Shown here one piece after another: positions 37,424 to 48,723 of a stretch of 64,000 nucleotides of DNA (position 1 is its first letter; every line of letters starts with the position of its first letter). The notes below the pieces were generated by a model. It saw nothing but the letters and a program-made list of their open reading frames with translations, searched no databases and was not told where the DNA came from. The stretch lies in NCBI GenBank assembly GCA_014529385.2, contig CM043949.1, positions 112,673,977 to 112,737,976 on the forward strand, given 5' to 3'. The stretch is from Adiantum capillus-veneris (taxonomy: Eukaryota > Streptophyta > Polypodiopsida > Polypodiales > Pteridaceae). Made by a program: the position numbers and the translations under genes.

Positions 37424-37950
37424 TCATATGCCTATCTTCTTTCTTTTTGTTTCGCGGGTGTCCTTGTCTTCACTGATGTAAATTGGGTTGTCCCTTAGGT
37501 AAATGCGAGCATTTTCGAGTATGATGGCTCTTTTACGTGCATCCAACATTGTGCATACAATTGCACGATTGATCTCAGACCTCTGCTTACCCACACGGTA
37601 TGCCCCATACACCACTACATCATGCATGCCAGATTTGTTTGTAAGGAGGTCTATGACCTCCGTATTCAACATGAGTACTTTCTCATTATCAAGATTCGGG
37701 TATGCCTCGAATCACAATATTCATACTGCGTTTCTCTCGCTCATTATACTCTGTGTCATCTACATTTGCATACTCTCATGTGTCTACGGCATAGCATTTG
37801 GAGTACTTCTTACTACATGTGCCCAGGAGGTCATATTTCCTGTTGCATTATCACTCATGTGTGCAAGCTTCTCATCGTGTGTAGCTAGAGTGTCTTGCAC
37901 ATTGGAGACCTGTTTGCTTAATGCATCTTGCAGTGCCTGAATTTTCTCAT
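37424..37950 (-). pseudogene. LINE-C ORF1 remnant
   Basis: The C-terminal part contains VVVYGAYRVGK, AIVCTMLDARKRAIILEN and YISEDKDTRETKRKK. This is the basic RNA-binding-type module typical of LINE ORF1 proteins that co-encode an APE endonuclease. Further upstream is a coiled-coil-like stretch (EKIQALQDALSKQVSNVQD). The N-terminus is lost where the tail of LINE-D/F joins. ORF1 proteins normally coat the LINE RNA. Confidence 0.7.
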
Positions 37951-38370
37951 CTTGAAATGTTGTATTAAACGTCTTCAAAAGACCAAAATGACCTATGGGA
38001 CCAAACTGATACAATCCTTGTGGATCTAATCCAATGTGTAGGTACAAAAATAAAATGAAGTAAAGTAAAAGAATAAAACTAAAAGGTTAAAACCGTTAGA
38101 CTGAAAATCATCATCATCATCATCGAGTCCGAGGATGCCCGGCATCGGGCGTTGTTCGAGAAAGTATCGCATCGATCGCTGAAGGGCTTCGTCAATGTCC
38201 ACCTCTGTAAATAGTCGTACTGGAAGTCTCTCATGTCGTGCTAGAATAGTCCTCATTCTCTGGTGGAGCCTCCGTCGATGTGGTGGTTGCCCCACAGACG
38301 TGGGCATCCAGCTCTCTGGAGCTCAATGGCTCTGAAGTCTGCTGTGAAGCATGCTCATCCAGCTACTGAG
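37951..38370 (-). mobile_element. LINE-D: 3' part of the LINE split by LINE-E (LINE-D/F)
   Basis: This begins with a GAAATG tail and the family 3' UTR (AACGTCTTCAAAAG, then GACCTATG), and shows the same order of landmarks as LINE-B: a GCATCGATCGCTG-like phrase, CCTCCGTCGATG and GTGGGCATC. It stops near 38370, at about the point in the family consensus where LINE-F (44525 onward) resumes. I therefore read D and F as one element interrupted by about 6.1 kb. Confidence 0.7.
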
Positions 38371-38511
38371 TCCCTATCAAGGTAGTTAGGTACGTAGTGT
38401 TCGGTACAAATTCGGTTCGTAAGGTATGTAGTACACAATAGATTGAGCTTTTACGTACGTAAAAATCCGTACTGTTTTTCACAAAGCCTAAAACTAAGAG
38501 TACTTCATCCA
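38371..38511. repeat. GTACG-rich sequence, left side of LINE-E
   Basis: The sequence is rich in GTACG/GTAC words (AGGTACGTAGTGTTCGGTAC, TTACGTACGTAAAAATCCG). A similar GTACG-rich patch lies on the other side of LINE-E at 44404-44524. The two are probably halves of one small repeat into which LINE-E inserted. AAGAGTAC occurs on both sides (38496 and 44428) as a possible part of the target-site duplication. Confidence 0.5.
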
Positions 38512-38599
38512 TTTTTTTTTCCCCCGAGAAAAAGATCCTTCTATTAGTTAATGAAAGCTACCCGTAGGGCTACAACCACCTCTGCAAGAGAGGGCTACA

Positions 38600-41500
38600 A
38601 CAAACATGATGGGGAGACTCTCCCAATGACAGAACAAAATATGTACAATGAGGCTACATCAAGGGATGCGAGGAGGGAAGAGCCACACAGGTGGTCGGTA
38701 GTGCCATATGAGCACACCCTGGACAATGGTATAGAAAGGCCCAGGGCACCAGAGTCGAAGGAAAGCCTCGCGGCGCTCTCGATTGCGGTCGGAGCTGCCC
38801 TGAAGTCCCTAGCCAAAAGTCACGAACAGTCTCTGCTGGCGGCACAGAGCGGGCCTCAAAAATGCGAAAACAACGGGCCCGCCAGATGAACCACAGTGTC
38901 AGCCCACTGATGAGCTCCCAACACTCCTCTCTCTCACTGCACCACTCCTGTGGAGTAAACTCTGTAGCAGGCTGGAGTGTAGGACGCCCCCCCTGTAACA
39001 CTATCATCCTGCTGGTAGAAGATAGCTCAAACTGAAGTGCCGGGCCCGTGAGAGTGGACCAAGCCGCTGCCCCCCAAGTGTACTGTCTAGCCATGGAGAG
39101 AGTAGGCATCAGCTGAAGAACTCGTAGCCACACCTGCTGAGCCGAGGGACAATCCCAAAGACAATGACGCTAACTCTCCACAAACTGGTCACAGGCTGCA
39201 CATGCGGCTAAGAGACCACTATGCACAAACCAGCTCCCTACTGCTGTAGCTCTGTGTGCAACCAACCACTGGAACAAAGTGACGCGAGTCGGCTGTCTGG
39301 AGTCCCACAGCCTCTACCAAAAGGCTGCCAAGAACTCGACTGTGAGGCCCTCCTCCTGCCAATGACGTGTTGCAGCGGGGCGGGCCTCTCTCTGTCCTGC
39401 AAGTATATAACGTCCAAGCCGAACAGTGTACTGAAAGAAGGGGACTCTTGGGTGGTCTGCAGAAGAGAAGGGGTCCCTCCATAGCCACTCACCAGGATCC
39501 CACTGTACTCATGCCAGTGGACAGCACTCCCAAGCCCATAGCCTCCAGTGTCCAGTCTCAAGAGTTGCTGGGTCAAGGTCTATGACGCAAGTCCTCCCAC
39601 AGATGCCCACAACTCCGATCCTCTGAAAACAACACTCTACTACCTGCGGGGCCTCTACTGCAACTCGCTGTAATCATCCCCCACCCTGAAGCTCGAAGAA
39701 CAGGGCTGGGACAGTCTCTGAGCAGGCCCTGACTGAAATGAGAACCTCCAGTCGCATGAAGGCTCCCATCCACCGAGGTGCTACTGGCTCGAGAGGCGTG
39801 AGCCACTCAGCTGGAACTGAATTTGAGATGTCCTGACACATGCTTTGCACCCCTCTCATGCCATGTAGCTGGAAACCCTGCACCTCCTCTGGCAAGCCTG
39901 AATACACTAACCAGTCACCTAAAGAGCGCACACGACCCGCTGCCATGGGACCCCAGGAAACATCAGGCCGACTACCAACCAAGTGGCCTCTCTGAGTGCT
40001 AACCATGGGGTTCCAGACGAGGGGCTGTCGTAGGCGGTCCTCCGTGCAAGTAGGTTGTCGCTGCTCCAAGCCTCGCCGCAAGTGCTCCAAAGATCGAAGC
40101 AAACTCACAGCGAAGCGGTCCTCCAGTCTCCTACTCAAACCAACTCGGCACATCTTGGTAAAGATCCATCTGGTCGAAGGTTGCCAAGGGCCTCCTGACT
40201 GAGGCACCCTGGCAGAAAGCCTCTGCAACAAGAACTCCTTCTAGGGCTCCTCACCTGGAAGAAGTCCTCTGACTATGAACTTTCCTAGAAGGGCTTTGCT
40301 CTGTTGTGCTGGATCAATGATCCCAAGCCCTCCCTGAGAACAAGGAAGCGTGATCACCGACCAAGCCACCTTGGCTCGGGCCATCTGAGTGTCACGTCCT
40401 GACCAGAGGAAATTCCTGATCAGCCTCTCTACCTGGCTCATACAAGAACTCGAGAAGATCCAACAGGAAGTGATGTACCACATAGTCACCAACAGCACCT
40501 GGTTGGCAACTACTACTCTACCAGCCAGCGACGACAGACGTGCTGAGCTCCAATGTAACAGCTTTCTCGTGATGGACAGGAGAAGAGGAGCAATCTGCTG
40601 CTCGAGAGACAAGTCCAAAACAACCTGACAACCCAAGTATCGAACTGCAGTCCCTGGGGGAATCCACCTGAAACCCTCTCCTGGCATCCAATCTAGCACA
40701 GGAGCACTACCAACCGAGAAAGCCACTGTCCTTCTCCAGTTGATCAGTGCGCCCAATGCACAATAGAAGGTCTCCAGAGCCTGCTCACATCTGTGAAGAT
40801 TGGCCTCCTGGCCATCTAAGTACAAGGCTGAGTCATCGGCAAACTCAGCATCCAGTAGCTCCTCTCCCCAAATAGGGAGTGCTAAGCCCCGAGGACCAAC
40901 CTGCTGTGACACCAAAAATCTGCTCATCGCCTCCGCATAGAACAGAAAGAGAAAGAGGGCAAGAGGACAACCCTGTCTGACCGAGCGTGTGAGCATGGAG
41001 CGCTCACCTCTCCCCCCTACCAAAAGCACCTGACTGTGAGCCTGCCTGTACAAAGCTGACACCCCTCTGATCCAAGCATCTGAGAAGCCCATCCTGCGGA
41101 GAGTGCCCTCTAGAAAGTCCCAGTAAACTCGGTCGTAGGCCTTCTCAAAATCGAGAAGAAGAATCACAAGGTCCTCACCACAGAGCCGTGCCAAGGCAGA
41201 AGCCTCCCAAAAAGTAAAGATGTTGTCAAGGATACTGCGTTCCTTGACAAAACCTGTCTGAGTCCCATGTATAAGGCTCTCTAAAAGTGGCTGAATCCTC
41301 AAACTCAGAGCCTTGGCAAGAATTTTGTAGGCTGAGTTGAGGATGGTGATGGGGCGCCACTGTCGAATCTCATCCAAGGAGCCACCCTCCTTGGGAATGA
41401 GGTAGATCAGGCCCTCACTCATGCTGTCAAGCATCACTCCTGTGTGCAAAATGTACTGAAAAGCACTACAAAGATCTGGGCCAAGCAGGTCCCACTACTC

Positions 41501-42979
41501 CAAGAAAAAGCTGGGAGTCGGCCCATCCTCACCTGGACAGCTACCACGAGGGAGGGCCCTCAGAGCTGTGTGCAGCTCCTCAAGCTGAAGTGGCATCTCT
41601 AGCCTCTGACGCATCTCCTCTGTCACAAGACATCGCATCTGTGCCCAAACCTGCTCCCAGCATGCATCCTGCCGCTCTGACTGAGGCTCAGCCGACAGTA
41701 ACTCACGGTAAAAGTCAGTAGCAACTGCACGCATATCCTCGGGCTCACAAGCAACTGACCCATCGTGCCTCCTCAACTGACTGACCTTGGCATGCGAGTG
41801 CCGAGGTCCCACTGTCTCAAAAAAAGCGCCAGTCACTCTGTCACCCACCTGAGTCCACTGAGATGCCTGTCGGTGGAAGGCAAACTCATCACGCCTCTCC
41901 TTTGTGCTAGCAAGCTCCTGTCGAGCCTGTTGTAACTGCTCGTCCAACCATGGACTGTCTGGATGCTGCTCCTGCATCCTCTGTAGTGAAGCAATGCCCC
42001 ATCTGAGACGTTGCTCCGCCTCTCGCTGTAGCCCGGCAAGCCAAAGACTCCTGAAGAAAAAAGTGGCTAAGTTGAGCTAGGCCTGAGGCCACTCTGTCTG
42101 CAGGTGAATCCTGTCTATCCATGCCCTCTGTCCAGAGAGCCTCTACCCTCTCTCTGAGTGCTGAGTCCAACAAGACCCTGTCTGGGATGCGGAGCATCGT
42201 GCTCCCACTCCTCTGCCTGTCTACCACTGTGAGGATCACTGGTGCATGGTCCGAGAAGGAAGTCCCTGCCAGGATGCCCACTGAACCCCCCAAGTCACTG
42301 AAGTGGTCACTAGTGTAGAAGCGATCTATTCGCGATAGATTCACTCCTCCCACTCTGCGGTCCGATCTAGAGAAGGCAAGATTGTCTGGGGGCCTCACAA
42401 AACTAGAGTGCTGCCATGTATCCGAGACCCTCAAAGTCATACAAAACCTCTCCCAAGCTGCCAACTCGACTCCATGCACAATAGCATGGCTGCCACCAAT
42501 CCTTTCAGAAGGGTCCTCCAACATGTTGAAGTCCCCTCCTATACACCAATGATCGGCCTGCGGCAAAGACTCAACAATCTGTGACCAAAACTCTGCACGA
42601 GCACTCGCCACATTGGGCGCATAGATGTTCAGGAAGTCCACAAGGCCACCCTGAACCTGCATAGTAATCCATTGAGCCGTGCCTGGCACAATAATCCCTC
42701 TGCCCACAATGGCCTGCTGCAGTGAGTCCGCAATAGTCATACATACCCCTCCCTGGATGCCTCCAGGTCCAAAAGCAGCCGACCAAAAGGTATCATAACG
42801 TCCAGGCAAAATCTGACCACAACGCCGAATGCGGCTCTCACACAGATGGTGCTCCTGAAGCATAAGGAGATCAATCTCTCCTCCCATGAGGCAACGCTGA
42901 GCTCCTGACGCAATCGGCCCCGCTGTCGCTGAAACTGAGGCCCACCTAGTCCCTGCACATTCCATGAGACGATCCTCAT
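38600..42979 (-). pseudogene. LINE-E ORF2 (APE endonuclease, RT, zinc knuckle), decayed
   Basis: ORF2 starts at MRIVSWNVQGLGGPQ (42979). The frame changes near 42890 and continues through the endonuclease with LLMLQEHHL, CIGGDFNMLED and SFSDHAPVILT (to about 42150). It changes again near 41950 into the linker and RT frame, which has a stop at about 41495 and another at about 40241. RT occupies about 40600-41450 with FADD near 40840. A C-terminal segment with CAACDQFVES...HCLWDCP (about 39130-39200) is the zf-RVT knuckle, and the last conserved part contains WRARCFRIFEA. The gene encodes nicking and target-primed reverse transcription, but at least four disabling changes are visible. Confidence 0.88.
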
Positions 42980-43188
42980 GGGGAGCGAGAGAGAACAGAT
43001 GTTGCCGCAGCAGCAAGACGGGCTATCTTCGAGGCAGGCTTGGATGGGGAGTAATCCGCATCCGAGCGTCCTCTAGATAGGCGTGACTGCAGTGAGTGCC
43101 TAGCCCAAGCCCAAGCAGAGCGAGCCGTGCGTAACGCAACCCCCTCTGTCCAGGAGTCCTCATGAATGTATACATAGCAAGACAAACA

Positions 43189-44305
43189 CTACGTATCAGC
43201 AAAGAAGTACACCACAATGTGCCTACATCCTGCTGAGTCTGGGGGTGTCACCGCAAACTTGGCCAATAGCCACAAAGTCTGCAGCATATCTGTAACTCCA
43301 AGTTCTCCCATGTGCTGAGAGAACTCTAAGACCTGTGTATGCAACCATCCCACCACTGAGTCAAGGGACCACTCTGTCTCGGCCCTAACACAGAGAGGGA
43401 AGGAGAAACCAACTGCCGAGTCCAGGGCCTCTGTCCCCCTAGCGGCGAGGAACAAAACATGGACCCTGAAACAGGCTGCCTCATGGTCTGCTGCAGAATC
43501 GCCGAGAAAACGAGTGAACCCGTAGTCGAAGAAGTCCCAGCGGCGTCGGATGTCAATGCTCGTCAGCCCACGAGGGATGGCTACAAGGGAGGATGTCTGA
43601 ATCTGCAGAGGGGGCCGCAAGAAGGGCTGACCCTCTCTCGCTAGGCGACTCGCGGCAAAGGCGCTGCCAAGAGATCTCCTAGCCGTCGGAGAGGGACCAG
43701 TCTCCTGAGCCGACTGAGGAACTGGAGCAGGGGGGGGGGGGGGGGGAGCCGGAGCTAGGGGAGAGTGGAGGAGAAGAGGGGCGGGATGGGCCGACAGAGA
43801 TAGAGGAGCGAGGTGGAGAGACGACGGGAGCAGAAGGCGGAGAGGATGAGGCAAAGGGGGGGAACTCTAAGGGGGGGGGGGGGGGGCTGTCGAGGGAGAA
43901 GCGGAGGTAGGGGCTGGCGCAGGGATCTCCTCCTGCTCAAGAGGACCAAAACGGTTCCCCGTGGGAACCCACTACTGCTGAGTAGGCACCTGAGGGCCAC
44001 TCTGAGTGTCAGGCTGATGCTGTGGCCCCTGGCGTCGGTGGCCACGGGCCTGCTGCCACCCCTCCTCCACTGGAGCCCCAGGCTCGGAGGGTGGCTCTGC
44101 ATCTGTACGCTGTGCCGCTGGCTGTGGCTACGGGCCAGCCCTGGTAGGCTGGGGCTGGGGCGGGGGCTGTGGTGCAGGTCGCGGCCTCCTCCGTGGACAG
44201 GCCTTCGCTAGATGGCCCATCTGTCGGCAAATGAAGCACTGGTTCAGGAGGCCCTGCAAGAGAGGAGCACACACTGCCCTGTACTTGTATCTCTACTGAA
44301 ACCAA
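43189..44305 (-). pseudogene. LINE-E ORF1 with CCHC zinc knuckle
   Basis: Near the N-terminal side, at about 44178-44235, the frame gives CFICRQMGHLAKACP, a perfect CX2CX4HX4C zinc knuckle followed by arginines and a Pro/Gln-rich linker. A stop interrupts the linker, and another lies near 44000. The proline-rich segment is encoded by G homopolymers at 43871-43886 and 43730-43746, which are likely slippage sites. The C-terminal part (43189-43700) includes IRRRWDFFDYGFTRF and VVGWLHTQVLEF. I do not recognise it as a named domain. ORF1 is presumed to bind the LINE RNA. Confidence 0.75.
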
Positions 44306-44370
44306 TCACACTCAACCGCAACAAGGCGTTTTCCGAAAAGAGGCCTAATCGGCTGAAATCAAGCAGCCCC

Positions 44371-44371
<1 letters not shown>

Positions 44372-44403
<32 letters not shown>
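44372..44403. repeat. (C)32 homopolymer at the LINE-E 5' edge
   Basis: There are 32 consecutive cytosines on the + strand (G on the LINE sense strand), directly between LINE-E ORF1 leader sequence and the GTACG-rich flank. Confidence 0.95.
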
Positions 44404-44406
<3 letters not shown>

Positions 44407-44524
44407 CCAAAAGAAAAGAAAAAAACAAAGAGTACGGAATCTATCCGTACGTACGGACCCCGTACTGCACGGCCATACTGTACGGACAGAATCTATACGT
44501 GCGTACACATGCAACCTTGGTCCC
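44404..44524. repeat. GTACG-rich sequence, right side of LINE-E
   Basis: Words such as CCGTACGTACGGACC and ACTGTACGGACAG recur here, and several are short palindromes. It mirrors 38371-38511 on the other side of LINE-E and is followed by LINE-F sequence. Confidence 0.5.
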
Positions 44525-47500
44525 TGTTCTAAAGAAGTAAGTGATCTCCCTTTGTGAATGTCTCTGACTACCTGGTCTCCTGAAGAGACTCTCCCTGTGT
44601 CTACGCAACTCTAACAAAAACAACCTGAGGCATCTCTGATCCTGATATCTCATGACTCTAGCCAACAGTCCAAAGCCCTCTCTGAATAAACACAAAGCGG
44701 CCTCGTATGTCATAGTATACCGGACAATGACAAATGGTAACTCTATCTCTGGCTCTAAATGACACAACTAGCATATCCTGGCTTTGCTAGTACCCTCCTT
44801 AATCTGCCAGTCTCAATCTGTAGGTGATGGGATAATGTGCGCCTCTGACCAATAGCACATCGTATCCCAGAGGATAAATGAGTGTCCATATAGGCCGGTC
44901 TGATCACATATCCATCCTCTATTAGTTGGTAGAGATGCTATAGAAAGCCATCTTCGTGTCCAACTCTTGTACCGGCTGTATCCATGTGCTTTTGGTATCT
45001 AGTTGAATCAAAGTATGACGTATAAGTCTAGTGGTCCCTATCCGTGTGAGAGAAAGGGAGGGTGCGTCCAAGGAGTACTAAATGGAGGCAATCTATCCAT
45101 GCCGAAGCCATGTGATTGAAACCATGATGTCATCTGCCCATACCAACATGTTGTATGCCTTGTAGTGCTAGCTGTCGGGATGACTCAAGGGCTAGTCGAG
45201 CATCTCTCTCTCTGGGAAGGTCCCATAAATTATGCATGAAGGAAACTCATCTAATAGGGACCTCAACTAGTCCAGCTCGAATAATCTCATGTGGCACCGA
45301 GGCCTTAGCCCCAATCATCCGAGAGATCATAAAGACTACAGGCCTCTCCATACATCTCCATCCATCAGTGCTACCAGATCTGCCCTGATGGTCCACTGAG
45401 GGCCCCCAAATTTGAACCCCATAGAGCATAGCTGAATCCACTAGAGTGTCAAAAAGCCACAGCTTTGTTCGAGGTCCCTGACACTAGACCTGCAAACACA
45501 TCTTCTCCAAACCTCCCAAGGCTGCATAAGCTCTCGTCAATCTAGTCTTTGCTGCTCTCCTCAATGAAAACGCCGGTCCACTGAAGACTACCCCAAGATA
45601 GGTGTATGCATCTGCATACTCCAACGTCTTCTGGCCATACGTAAAAGTAGGTGTTGACCTCCTGACCCACTGTGGTGTGGTGTTAAACACCATAACCTTG
45701 GTTTTCCCCTGGTTAACAAACAATCCACTATCGTGGGCAAATGTATACAAAGCATCTAAATAATGTTGCATCCCCTCCGGGAAGTCGGAGATCAACACAA
45801 TATCATCAGCATATAACAATAGTGGGGTCCATATCCCTGCAAACTGTGCTCCTCTATCACAATCCCTCTCAATGTAGTCAGCAGCCTCATCCACATACAT
45901 GCCAAATAGTGTAGGAGATAGAGGGAAACCTTGTTTAACCCCAATAGTAGAGTGAACCAAATCAGAAATCCCATGTTGAGTGCATACATGCCCCACTATT
46001 GACTTGTATAGAGCCATGATCCCCCAAATCAACTCTTTGGGTACCCCCATCTCTTGCAGTCTGCACATCAATCTAGCTCTAGGCATTGTATCGAAGGCTT
46101 TGCGGAAGTCCACAAAGCAACAATGAGCCGTCTCCCACATGATCTCCCCTCCTAAATAATAACTCTGGGTGTCAGAATATGATCAAGAGTAGAGAAACCT
46201 CTCTTGAAACCCGCTTGTCCTGCTGCCTGTACACCCTCTCTCTCTGCCCATCTACTCAACTGCTGCTCAAGGATGGATGCGTACAATCGTGCCAATGTGT
46301 GTCCAATCATGATATTGCGGTAGTTCCCAAGCTCCATAAGGTCTCTTGACTTGAAGATAGGTACGATCGTGGACAGACTCCAAGTATCACGTAGGCCCTC
46401 GCACATGGCACGATTGAACATCACTGCTAGAAGCTTTCCAAGCAAATCTCTGGCATGTATAAAATGCTCTGCTACCAGGCCATCGTGATCATATGCTCTC
46501 CTAGTCTTCATCCTGTAAATGGATATCTTTACCATCTAACTCGGCGGAAGAAAGCACATGTGTAGGCATGGCTCTGGCGGATCTGGAAGAGGTGGTTGCC
46601 TCGAGACTCTCTAGAGAGATGATGCATGCTGACCCCATACCTCCGTTGAAGTGATGACCGGTGGTGGTGAGTACTCACGGAAGAGTCGCCATGCCTCGGC
46701 TAAATCTTGGCTCAAAAACAACTGATATAAATCCTACTCTAGCCGTGCTAGAAACGCCCTCTTCTTCCGTCGTACCAAATGTCGAGAAGCAATCCGTGAC
46801 TACCTGTGAGTAGTGAACCCCAAATGTACCTCCCTCTGAAGTCGGGCTCTGGTCTCTCTGCATCCTCATCATACCAACTATTTTGGGGTGTGCTCCCAGA
46901 ACGTCATCACTGCCTAGGCTCAATGTGTGGGTAAGCCTCTACTGTTGCATCTTGTAGTGTCTCTGTCAATTTATAAGTGAGCTTTCCCAAAGGTCTCCCC
47001 AGATCCTCTGTGCATAAGCGTTTGTAGATACCATCTATGTAAACAGAATCAGTCTCTGAAGTAAAAGTGTGTCGGTTGTGCGTAGGTGTCTGTGCCAGTC
47101 GAGCTGTGTTGAATTGGAATGAGACAGTAAACGTGAGGAGAGCATGATCTACTGCTACCCCAATAGGCCTTGGCCCGATTGTAAAGTCCTAAATAGAGGG
47201 TATGAAATTGGGCTAAGCCAAAACATAATCCACTGTGCTGGCCCTATGTCTATGAGGAAAACAAGTGAACCCACCCGACGATGGAAATCTCTAGAGGCCA
47301 TTCAAGATGGCCAATCCATGTGCAATCCCCAAATCTGTCAGATATCCCCCATATCCAGTGTGCTCTTCACCTTGCGAACACCTGGCCAATCCCATATCAC
47401 TGACATCCAATTCTCTCAACATTTCCTCTGAGGTATCGTAGAAAGCTATATGAGGTTGGCCCATCCTGGCATTAAAGTCTCCCAAAATAATGACATCTCC

Positions 47501-47940
47501 ATCCCTAGAGAACTCCCATATGTCCTCATCCAATATCATGTAGGGTGACTCCCCATTGGGCGATGCATAATGAGATGTGCTGGGGGAAAAATAGCATAGT
47601 GCAATGTAGAGTGGCCTCCCTGTCTCTGCTCTCACTCTGACCCACATAAATCTGGCATGCTCATCCCTCCGAACAATACGAATGAGGGGTCGCAGATCCT
47701 CCTTGAATAGGACTGCCACATCTCCTAACCCCCGTCCTATATGCATTGATCTCACTTCTTGCCTACTCGTAGTCTCCCAATGGTATCCCGTCACTCCATG
47801 TAATGTGCCGCCACGAGTCTGATGCATTTCCGGGTAAAAAATAATGTCTCTTCCCTTGAAGCTATCCTCAGATGCGCCTACATCTAGCTTCATTGATCCG
47901 TTACAATTCCATGCTGCCATTTTAAGGTTGGTCCCATAGG
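44441..47940 (-). pseudogene. LINE-F ORF2 (endonuclease-RT), decayed
   Basis: The endonuclease starts MAAWNCNGSMKLD and carries VIILGDFNARMG (about 47470). RT has IMIGHTLARLYASI, FVDFRKAFDTMPRA, IGVKQGFPLSPTLFGMY and YADDIVLIS (about 45800). The frame changes at several points, between the endonuclease and linker (about 46923-47291), around 46535-46675, around 46145 and after about 45247. The copy is therefore clearly dead and more frame-shifted than LINE-A. Confidence 0.82.
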
Positions 47941-48283
47941 TCTCCACCGTCATATGGTGCATTTTTCCAGCACCACTACTCTCCATCCCCTATAGAAAGC
48001 AATTTTCCCTTTCTCCCTCGCCGCCTTGATCTCTGGCATCAGCTCTTGCATGTGTGTTACCTGTGTTAGAGTGAGGTCATCACCCAAAAATATCCCAGTT
48101 TGCTTGAGTGTTGGTCTCTTCTTCAGGAATTCCTTCCTAGCTTCTAGTGTAGGGAAACATATAATGAGTGCTCTTTCCTTGGGCTTTCCTTTCTCGTCAC
48201 TTCCCTTCTTGCCAACTCTCCAAGCACCTATATGTGGGTTCATAAATATTCATGCGCTTCAAGAGCTCTTGCACTTTTGAGAG
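44525..48283 (-). mobile_element. LINE-F: 5' part of LINE-D/F, LINE-A family
   Basis: Parts read on the - strand are: an ORF1 C-terminal module (47950-48243), an APE endonuclease (about 47291-47940), a linker, RT (about 45484-46535), a post-RT region, and a knuckle region (about 44441-44767). It resumes the family sequence (TTCTAAAGAAGTAAGTGATC) where LINE-D stops. The 5' end at about 48283 abuts GAGAGAG and the tail of LINE-G. It is the most complete member of the LINE-A family here because it keeps part of ORF1. Confidence 0.85.
47950..48270 (-). pseudogene. LINE-F ORF1 C-terminal module
   Basis: The translation includes GAWRVGKKGS, RALIICFPTLEARKEFL, GIFLGDDLTLTQVTH and KIAFYRGWRVVV. This is the same ORF1-type RNA-binding module seen in LINE-C (RVGK, then AIVCTMLDARKRAIILEN and YISEDKDTRE). 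The shared module links the two families. The upstream part is lost at the junction with LINE-G. Confidence 0.7.
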
Positions 48284-48723
48284 AGAGAAATGAAATGAAA
48301 TGAAATGTTATATTAACGTCTTCAAAAGGCCAAAGTGACCTATGATACCAGAAAGTTACAATGTGGTGGATCTGATACAAAGTCAGAGTAACAAGATGAC
48401 AAAATGACAGAATGACAAAATAAAATACTATGGAATCCTAAACTGCTAGGTGTGAACTAAGCAGCTAAACAGCTAGCTGGGATAGCTAGATCACAAGAGA
48501 TCCAGCATTGGTCGCTGGCGGATCCTATCAATCTCCTCCATGGTAAGTAGTCTGACCGAGCGTCATGCACGTCGAGCCAAAGTGATCCGAATCCTCTGAT
48601 GCAGCCTCCGTCAATGTTGTGTAGTCCTCCACAGTTGTGGGCGTCTTGATCTCCCCAGCTCAGTCGCTCGGTCGATCAGTGTGCCTCTGGTGTGAGGCGA
48701 CGCACTCTATTGTGGTAGTAACT
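48284..48723 (-). mobile_element. LINE-G, 3' part (split by E2)
   Basis: This is a LINE-A family 3' end with a four-fold GAAAT tail, TTATATTAACGTCTTC, and the family 3' UTR. It is cut at GTAGTAACT by element E2 and resumes at 63319 with CAACTCCTCCGGGG. LINE-B gives the uninterrupted sequence at the same place (GTAGTAACTCCTCCGGG near 33545), which works as an empty-site reference. Confidence 0.9.

Larger units (their letters stand above)
34046..37950 (-). mobile_element. LINE-C: non-LTR retrotransposon, relative of LINE-A
   Basis: This LINE of about 3.9 kb on the - strand contains part of ORF1 (about 37424-37950), an endonuclease (about 36372-37350), RT (about 34800-36000) and a C-terminal zinc knuckle (RCTQCNLNSLENEAH). 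RT motifs such as FVDFKKAFDTV, IGVKQGCPLSPTLFG and YVDDVVLL resemble LINE-A, but the sequence is clearly a separate family. No tail repeat is obvious at its 3' end. Its ORF1 is cut at 37950 by the tail of LINE-D/F. Confidence 0.88.
38512..44403 (-). mobile_element. LINE-E: near full-length L1-like plant LINE
   Basis: This ~5.9 kb element on the - strand has a poly(A) tail (T-rich at 38512-38520). The 3' UTR begins CCGAGAAAAAGATCCTTC, also seen in LINE-H at 63633. It carries ORF2 with an APE endonuclease, RT (FADD) and a C-terminal zinc knuckle, and ORF1 with a perfect CCHC knuckle. The 5' end is near a (C)32 tract at 44372-44403. RT motifs (ITILNSAYKILAKALS, VRQGCPLA, EFADDSALYLDG) are those of plant L1-type LINEs and quite different from LINE-A and LINE-C. 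It is decayed by frameshifts and stops. GTACG-rich flanks on both sides suggest that it inserted into a smaller repeat within LINE-D/F. Confidence 0.9.

Noticed and set aside
39219-39585. Overlapping open frames of 70-112 codons on both strands
   Set aside because: They are shadows of the C-terminal part of LINE-E ORF2, which is GC-rich and therefore open in several frames.
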